NCBI GenBank assembly: GCA_016715105.1
Contig: JADKBO010000017.1
Coordinates: 1 to 64,000 of the forward strand
Source of the DNA: Saprospiraceae bacterium
Lineage (GTDB): Bacteria > Bacteroidota > Bacteroidia > Chitinophagales > Saprospiraceae
DNA length: 64,000 bases
Reading direction: 5' to 3'
The position numbers and the translations under genes were made by a program. Shown in pieces: positions 19,259 to 28,655 of this stretch; the stretch's first letter is position 1; each line of letters starts with the position of its first letter. The notes beneath the pieces were generated by a model. That model had not been told where the DNA came from. It ran no database searches and saw nothing but the letters and a program-made list of their open reading frames with translations.

Positions 19259-21979
19259 TTAGAAGTTAAATCCTATTCTTCCAAACAAATACATACCATC
19301 TGAGCCCATTTGCACAGAATCATTAAACCCACCTTGATCGGTCCATCCATCAAATTGTGGAGTAGGATAAGCGCCAAAAATATTATTTGCTCCAATGGTT
19401 AGCCTCAATTTACTGGCAATTTGATAACTCAAACTTAAATCTAAAGTGCCCATAGCTTTATAAACATCCGTTGCCTTGGTGTATAATTCATCTGCTTCAG
19501 CTTGGTTTGTCGCTGGTGTATCCACCCACTGAAAATCTTGAATTTCTACTTGACTAAATTGCGTCCATGTCAGGAAAGCATCCAATTTTCCGTTGGTAAA
19601 GCCCAGGTTTGCTGCAAACTTGTATTTGGGAGCTGCTGCCTCTAAATAAGCTCTTGAAAAAGGGCCAAAGAATGTAAACGGATTGAGACTACCAGCATTC
19701 ACTCTTTTGATCTCCGTATTATTGACGTTTCCTGCAATTCCAAAACTAAGTGATTGAGTATAAGCGTCATTGAGAAATTTCTTATAAGTTAGCACCACAT
19801 CCACACCAGTTGTTTTGGTGTCTGCTCCATTGGCAAAAAACTGAGCAGCCTCTGCGCCGACATTCAAGGCAGATACATCAAATACATCTGTAAGAATGAT
19901 TCTGTCATTGACATTGATCAAATATCCATCTACCGTTGCCGTGAAATTTGATTTTTTGAAGGTAAATCCACCAGCAAAATTTGTAGCTGTTTCTTGCTTC
20001 AAAGGATCAATGCCAAAAGCATTCGCTACACTGCTGGTATTGGATGCTAGTAATGTTTGTAATGACGCACCAGCAACAATGTTGGTAAAGATGAGGTTGT
20101 AATGTATTTGAGCAAGTGACGGCGCTCTAAATCCTGATGATACTGAACCTCTCAGTGCAAACTGGTCAGAAAAACTATATCTACTTGCCAATTTATAGTT
20201 GAATGTACTTCCAAAATCACTATAATTTTCAAACCTCACAGCACCACTCAGCAAAAAAGCCTTAGTGAAGTTCATTTCCACGTCACCGTATATACCCAAA
20301 TTGGTACGTCCTTCATTTACTTCATTTGCAGGAGAATATCCAGGAAACCCTTGTGATCCACCACCTGGTTGTTGACCAAACTCGTTGACAAAAGGTGTTT
20401 GTGTAGCAGCATTTGTGATAGCTTTACCATTTACGTCGTAGGTGGCATATGAACCCTCTTCACCAGCAAAAATGTCAAACTTCTCCGAACGAAATTCTGT
20501 ACCAAAAGCAATGTTCAAGCCAGAACCAACACTTTTAATAAATTTAGAAAAATCGAGTGAAGTGACATTCATACGCAATCCGTGACCACCTGCATCAAAT
20601 TCAGTAGGAGATTTACTTCCCAAAGACGCATTGTTGGTTCCTTTTATGGTGTAATGAAAATCATTGTTTCCATAAGTATTGCTAATATCTGCCTTCCATT
20701 CTTTTGGCAAAGAAAGCCTAAAACCTCCCGTAAAGGCATTGTCCAAAATTTTGGATGTAATCTGGGGGGTGAACCCATTGAGGTATAGAGATGGAACTGC
20801 TCTGTCATCGCCTTCTGGTCCTGGTGCAGATCTCGAAAAAGCATTTGCGTCGGTATAGCGGTCTCCCCATGTTCCAAAGGCATAAAATTCCGCAGATTTT
20901 CCAATCGGTAAGGCTGCATTACCTACCAATTGATACTGATCTACGGCTGCAGATCCATATCCTTTTCTCCAATCAAATCCAGGCCTTAAGGTTTTATCTT
21001 TACTCAAGAACTCACCGCCCACATTGAGGTAACCACCTTTTTCTCCCAAGCCAATTCCATAGTTTAAGGCTACTCTTGCGGTATTGCCATCAAAACTTTT
21101 TTCCTTCCCATCCAGTCTATTTTTCCCATCCACATTAAAAAGTTCGGGCTCCCAGCCGTCTTGGGTATCGAAAATCTGTTGAGCAAAATCTCCTCCGCGT
21201 TTTGTACTATAAGCTCCATAAGTAACACTGCCCTCCACACCATCTGTCTGGTCTTGCAATACTATATTGATGACCCCTGCAATGGCGTCCGATCCATATT
21301 GTGCAGAAGCTCCATCTCTTAATACTTCAATCCTTTTTATGGCTGAAACAGGAATGGCGTTGAGGTCAGTTCCTGTATTTCCACGCCCTCTTGTGCCAAA
21401 AATATTGACCAGTGAAGACTGATGTCTCCGTTTACCATTTATCAAAACGAGTGTTTGGTCAGGCCCCATGCCTCTGAGCGAAGCTGGGTCTACGTGGTCA
21501 GCTCCATCAGAACCAGATTGTTTGGTTGCATTAAATGAAGGGGCGGCATATTGTAATATTTGATTGATTTCTACCCTACCATTTGTCGAAGTAAGATTTG
21601 CTACATCAATAATATCTACCGCTACAGGAGAATTGGTCATCGTTCTATTATAACTTCTTGACCCAACAACCTGAACCTCACCGATGACAACACCTTCCTC
21701 CATGATTACCTGAAGTGTCGTTTGTCCACTAACTTCAACATTCAACGAACTGTAACCAATATAACTGAAATGTAAAACAGCGTTTGGATTGGAAATCTCT
21801 AAGCTAAAGTTACCATCAATGTCTGTGGCCGTCCCGTTGGTTGTACCATTTTCAGAAACATTGACTCCAAGTAACAATTCACCGTCAGCAGACTTAACTT
21901 GACCATTGACCAATACTTGACCTTGCAGTGTCAAACATGAAAATGCATAAAGTAACAAAAAAAGTAAAGTTGTTTTCAT
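19259..21979 (-). CDS. TonB-dependent receptor with carboxypeptidase-regulatory domain
   Basis: 906 residues from ATG 21979; nine more in-frame codons upstream are not needed, since MKTTLLFLLLYAFSCLTLQG is a good signal peptide. A CarboxypepD_reg-like beta-sandwich follows (about 22-100, LVNGQVKSADGELLLGVNVS), then the plug with RVEINQILQYAAPSFNA, LRGMGPDQTLVLINGKRRHQ and EVLRDGASAQYGSDAIAGVI, and a 22-strand barrel ending FGRIGFNF. It is not SusC-sized and no SusD gene is adjacent, so iron, vitamin or small-molecule import is more likely than glycan import. Substrate unknown. Confidence 0.92.
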   Translation of the reverse strand: MKTTLLFLLLYAFSCLTLQGQVLVNGQVKSADGELLLGVNVSENGTTNGTATDIDGNFSLEISNPNAVLHFSYIGYSSLNVEVSGQTTLQVIMEEGVVIGEVQVVGSRSYNRTMTNSPVAVDIIDVANLTSTNGRVEINQILQYAAPSFNATKQSGSDGADHVDPASLRGMGPDQTLVLINGKRRHQSSLVNIFGTRGRGNTGTDLNAIPVSAIKRIEVLRDGASAQYGSDAIAGVINIVLQDQTDGVEGSVTYGAYSTKRGGDFAQQIFDTQDGWEPELFNVDGKNRLDGKEKSFDGNTARVALNYGIGLGEKGGYLNVGGEFLSKDKTLRPGFDWRKGYGSAAVDQYQLVGNAALPIGKSAEFYAFGTWGDRYTDANAFSRSAPGPEGDDRAVPSLYLNGFTPQITSKILDNAFTGGFRLSLPKEWKADISNTYGNNDFHYTIKGTNNASLGSKSPTEFDAGGHGLRMNVTSLDFSKFIKSVGSGLNIAFGTEFRSEKFDIFAGEEGSYATYDVNGKAITNAATQTPFVNEFGQQPGGGSQGFPGYSPANEVNEGRTNLGIYGDVEMNFTKAFLLSGAVRFENYSDFGSTFNYKLASRYSFSDQFALRGSVSSGFRAPSLAQIHYNLIFTNIVAGASLQTLLASNTSSVANAFGIDPLKQETATNFAGGFTFKKSNFTATVDGYLINVNDRIILTDVFDVSALNVGAEAAQFFANGADTKTTGVDVVLTYKKFLNDAYTQSLSFGIAGNVNNTEIKRVNAGSLNPFTFFGPFSRAYLEAAAPKYKFAANLGFTNGKLDAFLTWTQFSQVEIQDFQWVDTPATNQAEADELYTKATDVYKAMGTLDLSLSYQIASKLRLTIGANNIFGAYPTPQFDGWTDQGGFNDSVQMGSDGMYLFGRIGFNF

Positions 21980-22183
21980 TTGTTTGGTTTTAGAATAAAA
22001 AAACAAAATATTGCTTGTGCGCAGTAGGACTTATGGTTTTGACCATATTTATAGCAAATCAACAAAATAAATATACATCTCAATTTTCATTGTATAAATA
22101 AGTATGCAGTATTTTTTTCTGATTTTTTTTAAAATTTGGCATCTTCGCACTTTTCCCTTTATTGCAATAAAATGATGTCTCCA

Positions 22184-22654
22184 ATGAAGTACAGAAGATT
22201 ATCAATCGAAGAGTTGACTCATCTAGAAGAAAAATTCATCCAATTCCTGGTTGTCAATGGCATTTCAGCTGAAGATTGGGTAAAAATGAAAACAGCAAAT
22301 CCAGACCAAGCCAATACCTTGATCGATGCTTTTTCTGACACGATTTTCGAAGGGTTTATGCAAAAAACTACCTATTTTGAGTACGCTGATCCGAAAATGA
22401 TTTTGAGTTATAGAGTAGATGAAAATAAAGCCATTTGTTACATCCTGATGATTAATTCTGATAGTAATTTGGAAATTAATACACAGAATCCAATAGCTTC
22501 CATCGTCGGAATTTCAACAGATGATTTCACATTGACAAAGGCAACCAAAGAAATCCAAGGAGATCGTAATTTGTTTGTATATCAAGAACTTGAAAATGGA
22601 CGATACGTTACCGATGGTAAATTATTTGATTTCTTTTACAAACTCAATGCTTAA
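22184..22654 (+). CDS. Conserved Bacteroidota protein, DUF6495-like
   Basis: 156 residues from ATG 22184 (ATGs at 22172 and 22175 are alternatives). The N-terminus MKYRRLSIEELTHLEEKFIQ, then FLVVNGISAEDWVKMK, and the internal DAFSDTIFEGFMQKTTYFEY match a Bacteroidota-only family that I recall as DUF6495. No signal peptide or membrane helix, so cytoplasmic. A CATCTTCGCA stretch near 22139-22148 resembles a -7 region. Function unknown. Confidence 0.65.
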   Translation: MKYRRLSIEELTHLEEKFIQFLVVNGISAEDWVKMKTANPDQANTLIDAFSDTIFEGFMQKTTYFEYADPKMILSYRVDENKAICYILMINSDSNLEINTQNPIASIVGISTDDFTLTKATKEIQGDRNLFVYQELENGRYVTDGKLFDFFYKLNA

Positions 22655-22710
22655 CCTATAAGCATATATAGATGGGCCCATTGCTCGTAAAATGCGGAAG
22701 CTTCTTCAAT

Positions 22711-23916
22711 CTATTTGAGCAATAAGAAACTACCAGCTTTACTATACGTCTGATTTTCGCAAGTATAACTTATTTTATAAACATAACTGCCACCTGGCAT
22801 TGATTGGCCATCCTTGGTCCCATTCCATCGATCAGCTTTTGTTTGGAGTGTAGTAACCCAACCTCCCCAACGATCAATGATTTGAAAACTTTTAATTTCA
22901 TCTACAATGAATGTATTAGAAATGCCGATGTCGTCATTTAGGTCATCATTGTTTGGAGTAAAAGCCGCTGGGATCAACAAATCAGCACACTTTTTATCTT
23001 GTTCTTCTACTACATTGATGGTGATCGTACTTATTTCTTCGCAACCATTATTGGTAAGTGCCAATTCATACGTTGTGCTTTCTTCGGGAGAGGCAATGAC
23101 ATTGAGTGAATTGGGATCATCCAAACCAGCAGTCGGCGTCCATGTAAAATTATCCGCGCATTCGGCTCCAACCATTATTTCAACTTCAGAGCCTTTGAAA
23201 ATGGTGGTGTCTTTGGTGGAAATTCTATCTGGAAATACATAACTTCTTACTAGATCCTGCCTTGATAATGCTCGATTATAAATGGCAATTTCATCCAATA
23301 ATCCCACTAGTTTATCATCACCGCCTGCACCACAAGGGCTTCCAGAAAACCGTACACGTGCATTACGACCGATGGGTATATTTCTATTTACTTCAGCCAA
23401 ACCAACTGTCATATTATTGATGACTAAGGTATAATTCAATTCGGATTTGATCAGGGTCACCCTATTCCAACAGCCAGCATCCACTTTTCCCTGTAATATG
23501 TAATATTGACTTACATTTTCTGCAAGTTCTACCACAATTTCACCTGACTGTGGTACATAACGCATGTAAATACTGGAATCCAAATCACAAAAACTTTGAA
23601 TAGACAAAAGATCTGTGGTATTGGTAACCGATGTAAGATTTACATAAAAATCTATAGAAAAGTCTTTTGAAAATATCTGGTTGATATCTTGACCCAATTC
23701 TAACGTTTCTTGCCCACTCATTGCAAAACCATCGCCATTGATACCACAATTGCAAGCGAAATTTCCAGAAACTTTGGCATCGTTGCCAAAACCACTTTTT
23801 TCTGCAAGGGAGCATTGATCAAAATCGTAAAGAAACACAGGGCTTTTCTGGGAAACACCTAAGCTGTAAATAAAAAGTACCAAGACCCATAAAACAAAAA
23901 ACCGCTTATCTACCAT
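22711..23916 (-). CDS. Secreted LamG-domain protein with type IX secretion (gliding-motility) C-terminal domain
   Basis: 401 residues from ATG 23916. Signal peptide (KRFFVLWVLVLFIYSLGVSQ), then a LamG/concanavalin-like domain (about 25-225; IDFYVNLTSV and GLLDEIAIYNRALS are typical), a short Ig/PKD-like stretch with TWTPTAGLDDPNS, and a C-terminal domain of about 90 residues with IPAAFTPNNDDLNDDI, FQIIDRWGGWV, RWNGTKDGQSMPGGSYVYKI. That last domain is the type B sorting signal that sends proteins through the T9SS to the cell surface or outside. It should be a surface or secreted carbohydrate- or protein-binding protein. Confidence 0.88.
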   Translation of the reverse strand: MVDKRFFVLWVLVLFIYSLGVSQKSPVFLYDFDQCSLAEKSGFGNDAKVSGNFACNCGINGDGFAMSGQETLELGQDINQIFSKDFSIDFYVNLTSVTNTTDLLSIQSFCDLDSSIYMRYVPQSGEIVVELAENVSQYYILQGKVDAGCWNRVTLIKSELNYTLVINNMTVGLAEVNRNIPIGRNARVRFSGSPCGAGGDDKLVGLLDEIAIYNRALSRQDLVRSYVFPDRISTKDTTIFKGSEVEIMVGAECADNFTWTPTAGLDDPNSLNVIASPEESTTYELALTNNGCEEISTITINVVEEQDKKCADLLIPAAFTPNNDDLNDDIGISNTFIVDEIKSFQIIDRWGGWVTTLQTKADRWNGTKDGQSMPGGSYVYKISYTCENQTYSKAGSFLLLK

Positions 23917-23953
23917 ATATTTGTAAATGCTCAAAGGCGTTGAAATATTGCGA

Positions 23954-23961
23954 CAAAGGTA
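23954..23961 (-). promoter_or_regulatory. -7 box TACCTTTG (minus strand) before the LamG gene
   Basis: Plus-strand CAAAGGTA is an exact reverse complement of TAnnTTTG and lies 37 bases before the ATG at 23916, supporting that start. Confidence 0.55.
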
Positions 23962-24122
23962 TAAAAACACGGTAATTTTTCGTCTTATATGATTTGATTT
24001 TGAATATTTATTGAATGTCTGTTAAAACAAAATCTTAGTACTTCCATCGTATTTATAATGTCATATTTATTTAATATATTCTTACTATGTCGAAAAATAA
24101 GCAGATAATAAGCCTTACTTTA

Positions 24123-24130
24123 TATATTTG
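24123..24130 (+). promoter_or_regulatory. -7 box TATATTTG before tatC
   Basis: Exact TAnnTTTG match 18 bases before ATG 24149. It overlaps the upstream TTG at 24128, so the ATG must be the real tatC start and the leader is short. Confidence 0.6.
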
Positions 24131-24148
24131 CACCACATTTCAAGGGAT

Positions 24149-25000
24149 ATGTCAATAATAAGTGTTTTAACTAAAAAAAAGTCATCGTCTAGCGAAGCTC
24201 CAGAAGAAAAAGAAATGGGCTTCTTTGACCATCTTGAAGTATTGAGATGGCACATCATTCGATCGGTAGCCATGATCTTAGTGCTAGCCATAGTTTTCTT
24301 TGTGGCCAAAAGCTTTACTTTTGATACTGTGGTATTCGGCCCTAAAAAAGCTGACTTCATTACTTATAAGTTCATTTGTGACATTTCACCATCAGTTTGT
24401 TTTTCACCCCCAGAACTCAAACTCATCACACGAGAAATGGGTGAGCAATTCTTTATCCACATGAAAGTTGCTTTTTGGTTGGGACTCATCGTTGCTTTTC
24501 CATATATATTTTGGGAATTTTGGCGATTTATAAAACCAGGATTGTACAAAAATGAACAAAAAGCTGTTGGGGGAATTGTTTTCTATTGTAGCTTTCTATT
24601 TTTCCTGGGTATTGCCTTCGGTTATTACGTAATTGCGCCTTTTTCAATTACTTGGCTGGGAACCTACTCCGTTGGTTCTGAAACTGAAAACTCGCCTACC
24701 CTGGCATCCTACGTCAACTATTTGACCATGTTTACCATTCCAACAGGCATCATTTTCGAACTTCCGATTGTTGCCTTTTTCTTAGGAAAGATAGGTATTC
24801 TTACTTCATCCTTTATGTCTGTCTATCGGAAACATGCCATTATTGTGATTTTCATAGTGGCTGCGGTTGTGACTCCACCTGACGTGATGACTCAAATTCT
24901 GATAGGTACTCCTGTTTGGTTATTGTATGAAATATCTATTTTTATTGTGAAGGCCCAAGAACGAAAAAATAAAGCTTTGGTAGCCGTAAGTGAAGACTAA
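24149..25000 (+). CDS. tatC: TatC, twin-arginine translocase subunit
   Basis: 283 residues. The family hallmark MGFFDHLEVLRWHIIRS (the conserved E in the first cytoplasmic segment, binding the twin-Arg signal) is followed by six membrane helices, with the usual FPYIFWEFWRFIKPGLYKNE and VTPPDVMTQI motifs. TatC is the receptor of the Tat export path for folded proteins; a likely Tat substrate is encoded at 56313. A longer frame from TTG 24128 is excluded by the promoter. The next gene starts one base after its TAA. Confidence 0.95.
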   Translation: MSIISVLTKKKSSSSEAPEEKEMGFFDHLEVLRWHIIRSVAMILVLAIVFFVAKSFTFDTVVFGPKKADFITYKFICDISPSVCFSPPELKLITREMGEQFFIHMKVAFWLGLIVAFPYIFWEFWRFIKPGLYKNEQKAVGGIVFYCSFLFFLGIAFGYYVIAPFSITWLGTYSVGSETENSPTLASYVNYLTMFTIPTGIIFELPIVAFFLGKIGILTSSFMSVYRKHAIIVIFIVAAVVTPPDVMTQILIGTPVWLLYEISIFIVKAQERKNKALVAVSED

Positions 25001-25001
25001 T

Positions 25002-25442
25002 ATGACAAGAATAACATCGAATATGACTTTATTCTGGAAGTTATTTATACCTATCATGATTGCAACCATGATGGGTATATTTGGCCTGGCCTTATTATTT
25101 ACCGACAATTACAACTTTGATTTGTTCTTTAGTCCTCTATCAAAATTAATTTATTGGTTGTATTATCTCTTGGTACTTACTTTTTTATATTTCAAACTGT
25201 TCACATTCAAAAGGATAGAATTTGATGAAGACCATTTTTATGTGACCAATTATTTCAAAACTATCCGGTTTCCACACATTGCAGTTGAACGATTGCATTA
25301 TGGAAGATTGGGTAAAATTTCTGCGAGGATGGTATTGAAACAAGAAGGTTTCTTTGGCAAATCACTACGTTTTGTGCCCTATCAGATTGGATTGGGTGAG
25401 CTAGCGGCTTTGACAGGTTTGAAAATCACGAAAAGGCCATAA
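25002..25442 (+). CDS. Small membrane protein, unknown
   Basis: 146 residues from ATG 25002, two bases after the tatC stop, so cotranscribed. Two hydrophobic segments (about 8-30 and 45-65) are followed by a soluble C-terminal half with RIEFDEDHFYVTNYFKTIRF and GRLGKISARMVL, a pattern like a short bacterial PH-like domain. No named family recognised. It could be a membrane-anchored PH-domain protein; any role in Tat transport is only suggested by position. Confidence 0.6.
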   Translation: MTRITSNMTLFWKLFIPIMIATMMGIFGLALLFTDNYNFDLFFSPLSKLIYWLYYLLVLTFLYFKLFTFKRIEFDEDHFYVTNYFKTIRFPHIAVERLHYGRLGKISARMVLKQEGFFGKSLRFVPYQIGLGELAALTGLKITKRP

Positions 25443-25450
25443 CCCAAAAG

Positions 25451-26236
25451 TTATTTTACCTCATCACCTTTAGTTAATAATTTCCGTTTGCCATTACTCA
25501 TAAAGTGCGTTTGGACACTTTTACCACCTTTATAATCAGGTACTAAGACTTCAAAATGCAAATGTGGGTTGGTCGTCCAACCAGTATTTCCGCTATAAGC
25601 CAAAACTTGACCTACTTGTACAAATTGGCCTATTTCCACGATTACGCCTTTATGTTTTAGGTGAGAATATAATGCTTCAGTACCGTCATCATGTAATACT
25701 TTTACAAAATTGGCCATCTTCATACATTTGGGGGAAGCGCATCCACCTTTATTATTGGATTCTGTTTCAACAACTATTCCTGCACGCGCTGCACAAACAG
25801 GTGTACCTTCATTCGCTACAAAGTCAATGGCCATGACCCCTCTGTGAGAATATCCTCCATTATACCCTTGCGATACTTTGGTTTGAAATCCTTCTTTGAA
25901 AGGAAATTTGTAAGTCACTGCATCATTGTGTTTTGCCCCTACAATATCACCGGGAATGCAGGTAAAATGATAAGAATAACTATAAGCTTTGGATTTTGGG
26001 TGAAGCACCATTAAACTATAACTTTTGGCGGATCCGGGTACAAGAAAAAACTTTTTAGTTGGCGCATCTATGTTTTTGAGTTGCCAATTGATTTCCAATG
26101 TATAGGGGCGGTATTCCTTATTTGTAGTAAATATTTCAATTTTCCCATCAGGTCTCTTTACCTCAAAAATTTCCACTGGTAAAGAGCTACTACCATTGAG
26201 ATTGAAGAGAAATAAAACAATAAGTTGTACGATCAT
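25451..26236 (-). CDS. M23-family (LytM-type) metallopeptidase
   Basis: 261 residues with an N-terminal hydrophobic export segment (MIVQLIVLFLFNLNGSSSLP). The first 120 residues form a beta-rich domain; the peptidase domain follows with the zinc ligands in SHRGVMAIDF, the segment VKVLHDDGTEALYSHLKHKG, and the canonical NPHLHFEV. It should cut peptidoglycan cross-bridges in the periplasm. Convergent with the tatC operon and divergent from Ku. A minus-strand -7 box lies at 26282-26289. Confidence 0.85.
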   Translation of the reverse strand: MIVQLIVLFLFNLNGSSSLPVEIFEVKRPDGKIEIFTTNKEYRPYTLEINWQLKNIDAPTKKFFLVPGSAKSYSLMVLHPKSKAYSYSYHFTCIPGDIVGAKHNDAVTYKFPFKEGFQTKVSQGYNGGYSHRGVMAIDFVANEGTPVCAARAGIVVETESNNKGGCASPKCMKMANFVKVLHDDGTEALYSHLKHKGVIVEIGQFVQVGQVLAYSGNTGWTTNPHLHFEVLVPDYKGGKSVQTHFMSNGKRKLLTKGDEVK

Positions 26237-26281
26237 GTTTTCAAAACGGAATTGAGAAAAAACTTGTTATATTTAGTTTCT

Positions 26282-26289
26282 CAAAGTTA
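26282..26289 (-). promoter_or_regulatory. -7 box TAACTTTG (minus strand) before the M23 gene
   Basis: Exact TAnnTTTG match on the minus strand, 45 bases before the peptidase ATG. On the plus strand a near-match, TATATTTA (26268-26275), could drive Ku, giving a compact divergent promoter. Confidence 0.45.
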
Positions 26290-26315
26290 GCTTAAATTTT
26301 TAAAATCCTTGTCAT

Positions 26316-27107
26316 ATGAGATCTATCTGGAAAGGACACATCCGATTTTCATTAGTTACCATCCCCATTCAACTATACAGCGCTTTGGAGTCTGAAGCTG
26401 ATGTAAGTTTCAAACAACTCCACAAAAAGGACAACGGCAAAATTCAATACAAGAAATTTTGTGCTACCTGTGAAGAAGAAGTACCATTCGCAGACATTGT
26501 CAAAGGGTATGAATATAGTCCTGACCAATTCGTGGTCTTGACACCCGAAGATTTGGGTAAGATAAAACTTCAAAGTAATAAAGCCATTGATATTGAGGCT
26601 TTTGTAGATGTTGATCAAGTACATCCAAGTAGATTTGAAACAACTTATTACATTGGTCCAAGTGGTGACATTGCAATACCGACTTATAGTTTATTTGTAG
26701 CTGCACTTCAAAAAACGGGTAAAGCTGCCGTTGGCCGAATCATTTTGCGCGAAAAAGAAGACGTTGTATTGATCGCATTCCAAGATGATACATTGATATT
26801 ATACAAACTACGATATCCTGAGGAAATAAGGTCTCACAATGATGTCCCCGGGGTCAAAACCGAGAAGCCAAGTGCTGACCAGCTCAAATTGGCGGAAACA
26901 CTCATCATGTCATTAGCAAAATCCTTTGATGAAATACCTTTTGAGGATCGATACAAAGACGCGCTGATGGAAATCGTTGAACAAAAAATTGAAGGCAAAG
27001 AAGTGGTCAGTATCGAGGATCCTGAAAAAGACGCTCCAGTAGTTGACATCATGGAAGCACTGAAAAAATCCATAGAAGAAGCCAAAAAGCTCAAAAAAGG
27101 TGCTTAA
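26316..27107 (+). CDS. ku: Ku, bacterial non-homologous end-joining protein
   Basis: 263 residues, the standard size for bacterial Ku homodimers. The opening MRSIWKGHIRFSLVTIPIQL is the conserved Ku N-terminus; a CxxC pair (C49, C52) sits in the usual zinc-like knuckle; the ring-forming core includes TPEDLGKIKLQSNKAIDIEAF and YYIGPSGD, and a Lys-rich C-terminus ends EEAKKLKKGA. Ku binds double-strand ends and recruits LigD. No ligD is in this window. Its stop is 3 bases before the EEP nuclease gene, so the two are one transcription unit. Confidence 0.95.
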   Translation: MRSIWKGHIRFSLVTIPIQLYSALESEADVSFKQLHKKDNGKIQYKKFCATCEEEVPFADIVKGYEYSPDQFVVLTPEDLGKIKLQSNKAIDIEAFVDVDQVHPSRFETTYYIGPSGDIAIPTYSLFVAALQKTGKAAVGRIILREKEDVVLIAFQDDTLILYKLRYPEEIRSHNDVPGVKTEKPSADQLKLAETLIMSLAKSFDEIPFEDRYKDALMEIVEQKIEGKEVVSIEDPEKDAPVVDIMEALKKSIEEAKKLKKGA

Positions 27108-27110
27108 GAT

Positions 27111-27803
27111 TTGAATGTAATTGAGATACTCAGTTGGAACATCCTCCATGGCGGAGGCACCAGGCTTCAAAAGATTTTAGAGGCCATTGCCGTCATCGAT
27201 GCCGACATCATCGCTTTATGTGAGTTTAGACCAACCAAAGCTACTTTAAACCATTTAGCAAACCTTGGTTACGTAAATCAATACCTTGCTCAAACACCTT
27301 CGACCAAAAATACAGTGGTTATTTTTAGTAAAATCCCAGGCCAGGTCAACTTTCATGAAACAGCCGATGCCAACTTTCCCTATTCCATCATTTCAACAGA
27401 ATTTGAAGCTTTTGAGCTTTACTCCATTTATTTACCACATAAGAAAAAACACTTTTTGTTGGATTATTTAATTGATAGATGTTCCAATCAAACCAAACCA
27501 ATCATACTGACAGGTGATTTCAACACAGGCATCAATGGGGTGGACCAAAAAGGGCAAAGTTTCATGTACGAAAGTAGTTTCAAAAAATTATTAACTTTAG
27601 AAATGGGAGATGCTTTCAGACATTTACATTTAGATAAAAGAGTCTATTCTTGGTATAGTCCCAAAGGCAATGGCTTCAGGTATGATCACACATTGATGAG
27701 TACTGATTTGTTACCCCTCGTCAAATCATTTGAATATATAGAATTATTGAGAGCAAATAAATTGAGTGATCATGCGCCCATGCATTTTACGCTCCAATGG
27801 TAA
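27111..27803 (+). CDS. Endonuclease/exonuclease/phosphatase (EEP) family protein
   Basis: 230 residues from a TTG start 3 bases after the Ku stop; no in-frame ATG exists near the conserved N-terminus. The EEP catalytic set is complete: Asn in ILSWNILHGGG, Glu in IIALCEFR, Asp/Asn in ILTGDFNTG, the YDHTLMS segment and the terminal SDHAPMHF. The family includes AP endonucleases, exonuclease III, DNase I and phosphatases. The gene order makes a DNA-end-processing role with Ku attractive, but that is inference. Confidence 0.85.
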   Translation: MNVIEILSWNILHGGGTRLQKILEAIAVIDADIIALCEFRPTKATLNHLANLGYVNQYLAQTPSTKNTVVIFSKIPGQVNFHETADANFPYSIISTEFEAFELYSIYLPHKKKHFLLDYLIDRCSNQTKPIILTGDFNTGINGVDQKGQSFMYESSFKKLLTLEMGDAFRHLHLDKRVYSWYSPKGNGFRYDHTLMSTDLLPLVKSFEYIELLRANKLSDHAPMHFTLQW

Positions 27804-27812
27804 AAGAATTAC

Positions 27813-28496
27813 TTACAAAATGTGTTTGCTGATGTGTAAGATATTGACCGAAAACAATGCTCCTCTGTGCGTTACAGCTATTTGACTTGTTCTTACTTTC
27901 AAATTTTTTTCTGTTTCTAAAAGTTGTACAAATTCTTTAGCAATTGGCCTTCCTGGTTCCGACAAAATTAATTCCATCTCATCAGGCATATTTCTGATCA
28001 ATTCAATCATGTCCTTTACATACCTTTTCTCATATATGACGTCGGAAGCAAGGATTAAATCAAAATTTAGGAGATCTCGGGGTTCTGAAAATAAATTTCT
28101 CCAATCAATGATTGAGGTATGAAAAGCTGTATCATCGTCATGATTTAGTGACCAATTTCTAGCAACAAAATCTAGTGCAGCTGGTAAATAATCAGAGGCT
28201 GTGATACTTTTTGGTTTACAAAATCCCGAAATTATAGTTGGTAAGGCTAATCCACAACCGATTTCCAAGACATTCCTTCCCTCTATAAGCGATTGGTTAT
28301 CAATGATATATTTAGATAAAGCTATGGCACTAGGCCACAATTCCGTCCAATAAGGTATTCTTTCGTCTATGACCTCAATGTCATTTGGGCTTTGGGCAAT
28401 CAAGTGATCAAATACTTCGTCAACATTGGTGATTTGCAACAACTTGATGTTTCTTTCAAAAATGTCGATTTGTATTTCTTCGAAGTGATACTCCAT
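27813..28496 (-). CDS. SAM-dependent methyltransferase (METTL21-like)
   Basis: 227 residues. Motif I is VLEIGCGLALPTIISG, followed by ITASDYLPAALDFVARN and FDLILASDVIYEKRY, the pattern of the lysine/small-molecule methyltransferase group around METTL21/NNMT-like proteins. Substrate unknown. Convergent with the Ku-EEP pair, 9 bases apart. Cytoplasmic, no signal. Confidence 0.72.
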   Translation of the reverse strand: MEYHFEEIQIDIFERNIKLLQITNVDEVFDHLIAQSPNDIEVIDERIPYWTELWPSAIALSKYIIDNQSLIEGRNVLEIGCGLALPTIISGFCKPKSITASDYLPAALDFVARNWSLNHDDDTAFHTSIIDWRNLFSEPRDLLNFDLILASDVIYEKRYVKDMIELIRNMPDEMELILSEPGRPIAKEFVQLLETEKNLKVRTSQIAVTHRGALFSVNILHISKHIL

Positions 28497-28590
28497 TTAA
28501 AAGTTGGAATTTGTTATTGGTAATTACTGAACTATTGCTTTTGATCAAAATTGAATAATAACTAAATTGGTAATTACAATTATAAAATAA

Positions 28591-28622
28591 AAAAAGGATG
28601 ACCAATACTGACCATCCTTTTT
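28591..28622 (-). terminator. Intrinsic terminator of trxA
   Basis: 10-bp stem (AAAAAGGATG at 28591-28600 with CATCCTTTTT at 28613-28622), 12-base loop. On the minus strand, downstream of the trxA stop, the stem ends in a T-rich tract. Confidence 0.8.
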
Positions 28623-28655
28623 ACTTTTACTTTGATTATATCAGAACAAGTAAAA

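Noticed and set aside
22680..22723. ATTGCTC/GAGCAAT inverted repeat as a terminator
   Set aside because: The loop is 30 bases, the downstream arm overlaps the LamG coding end, and no T run follows.
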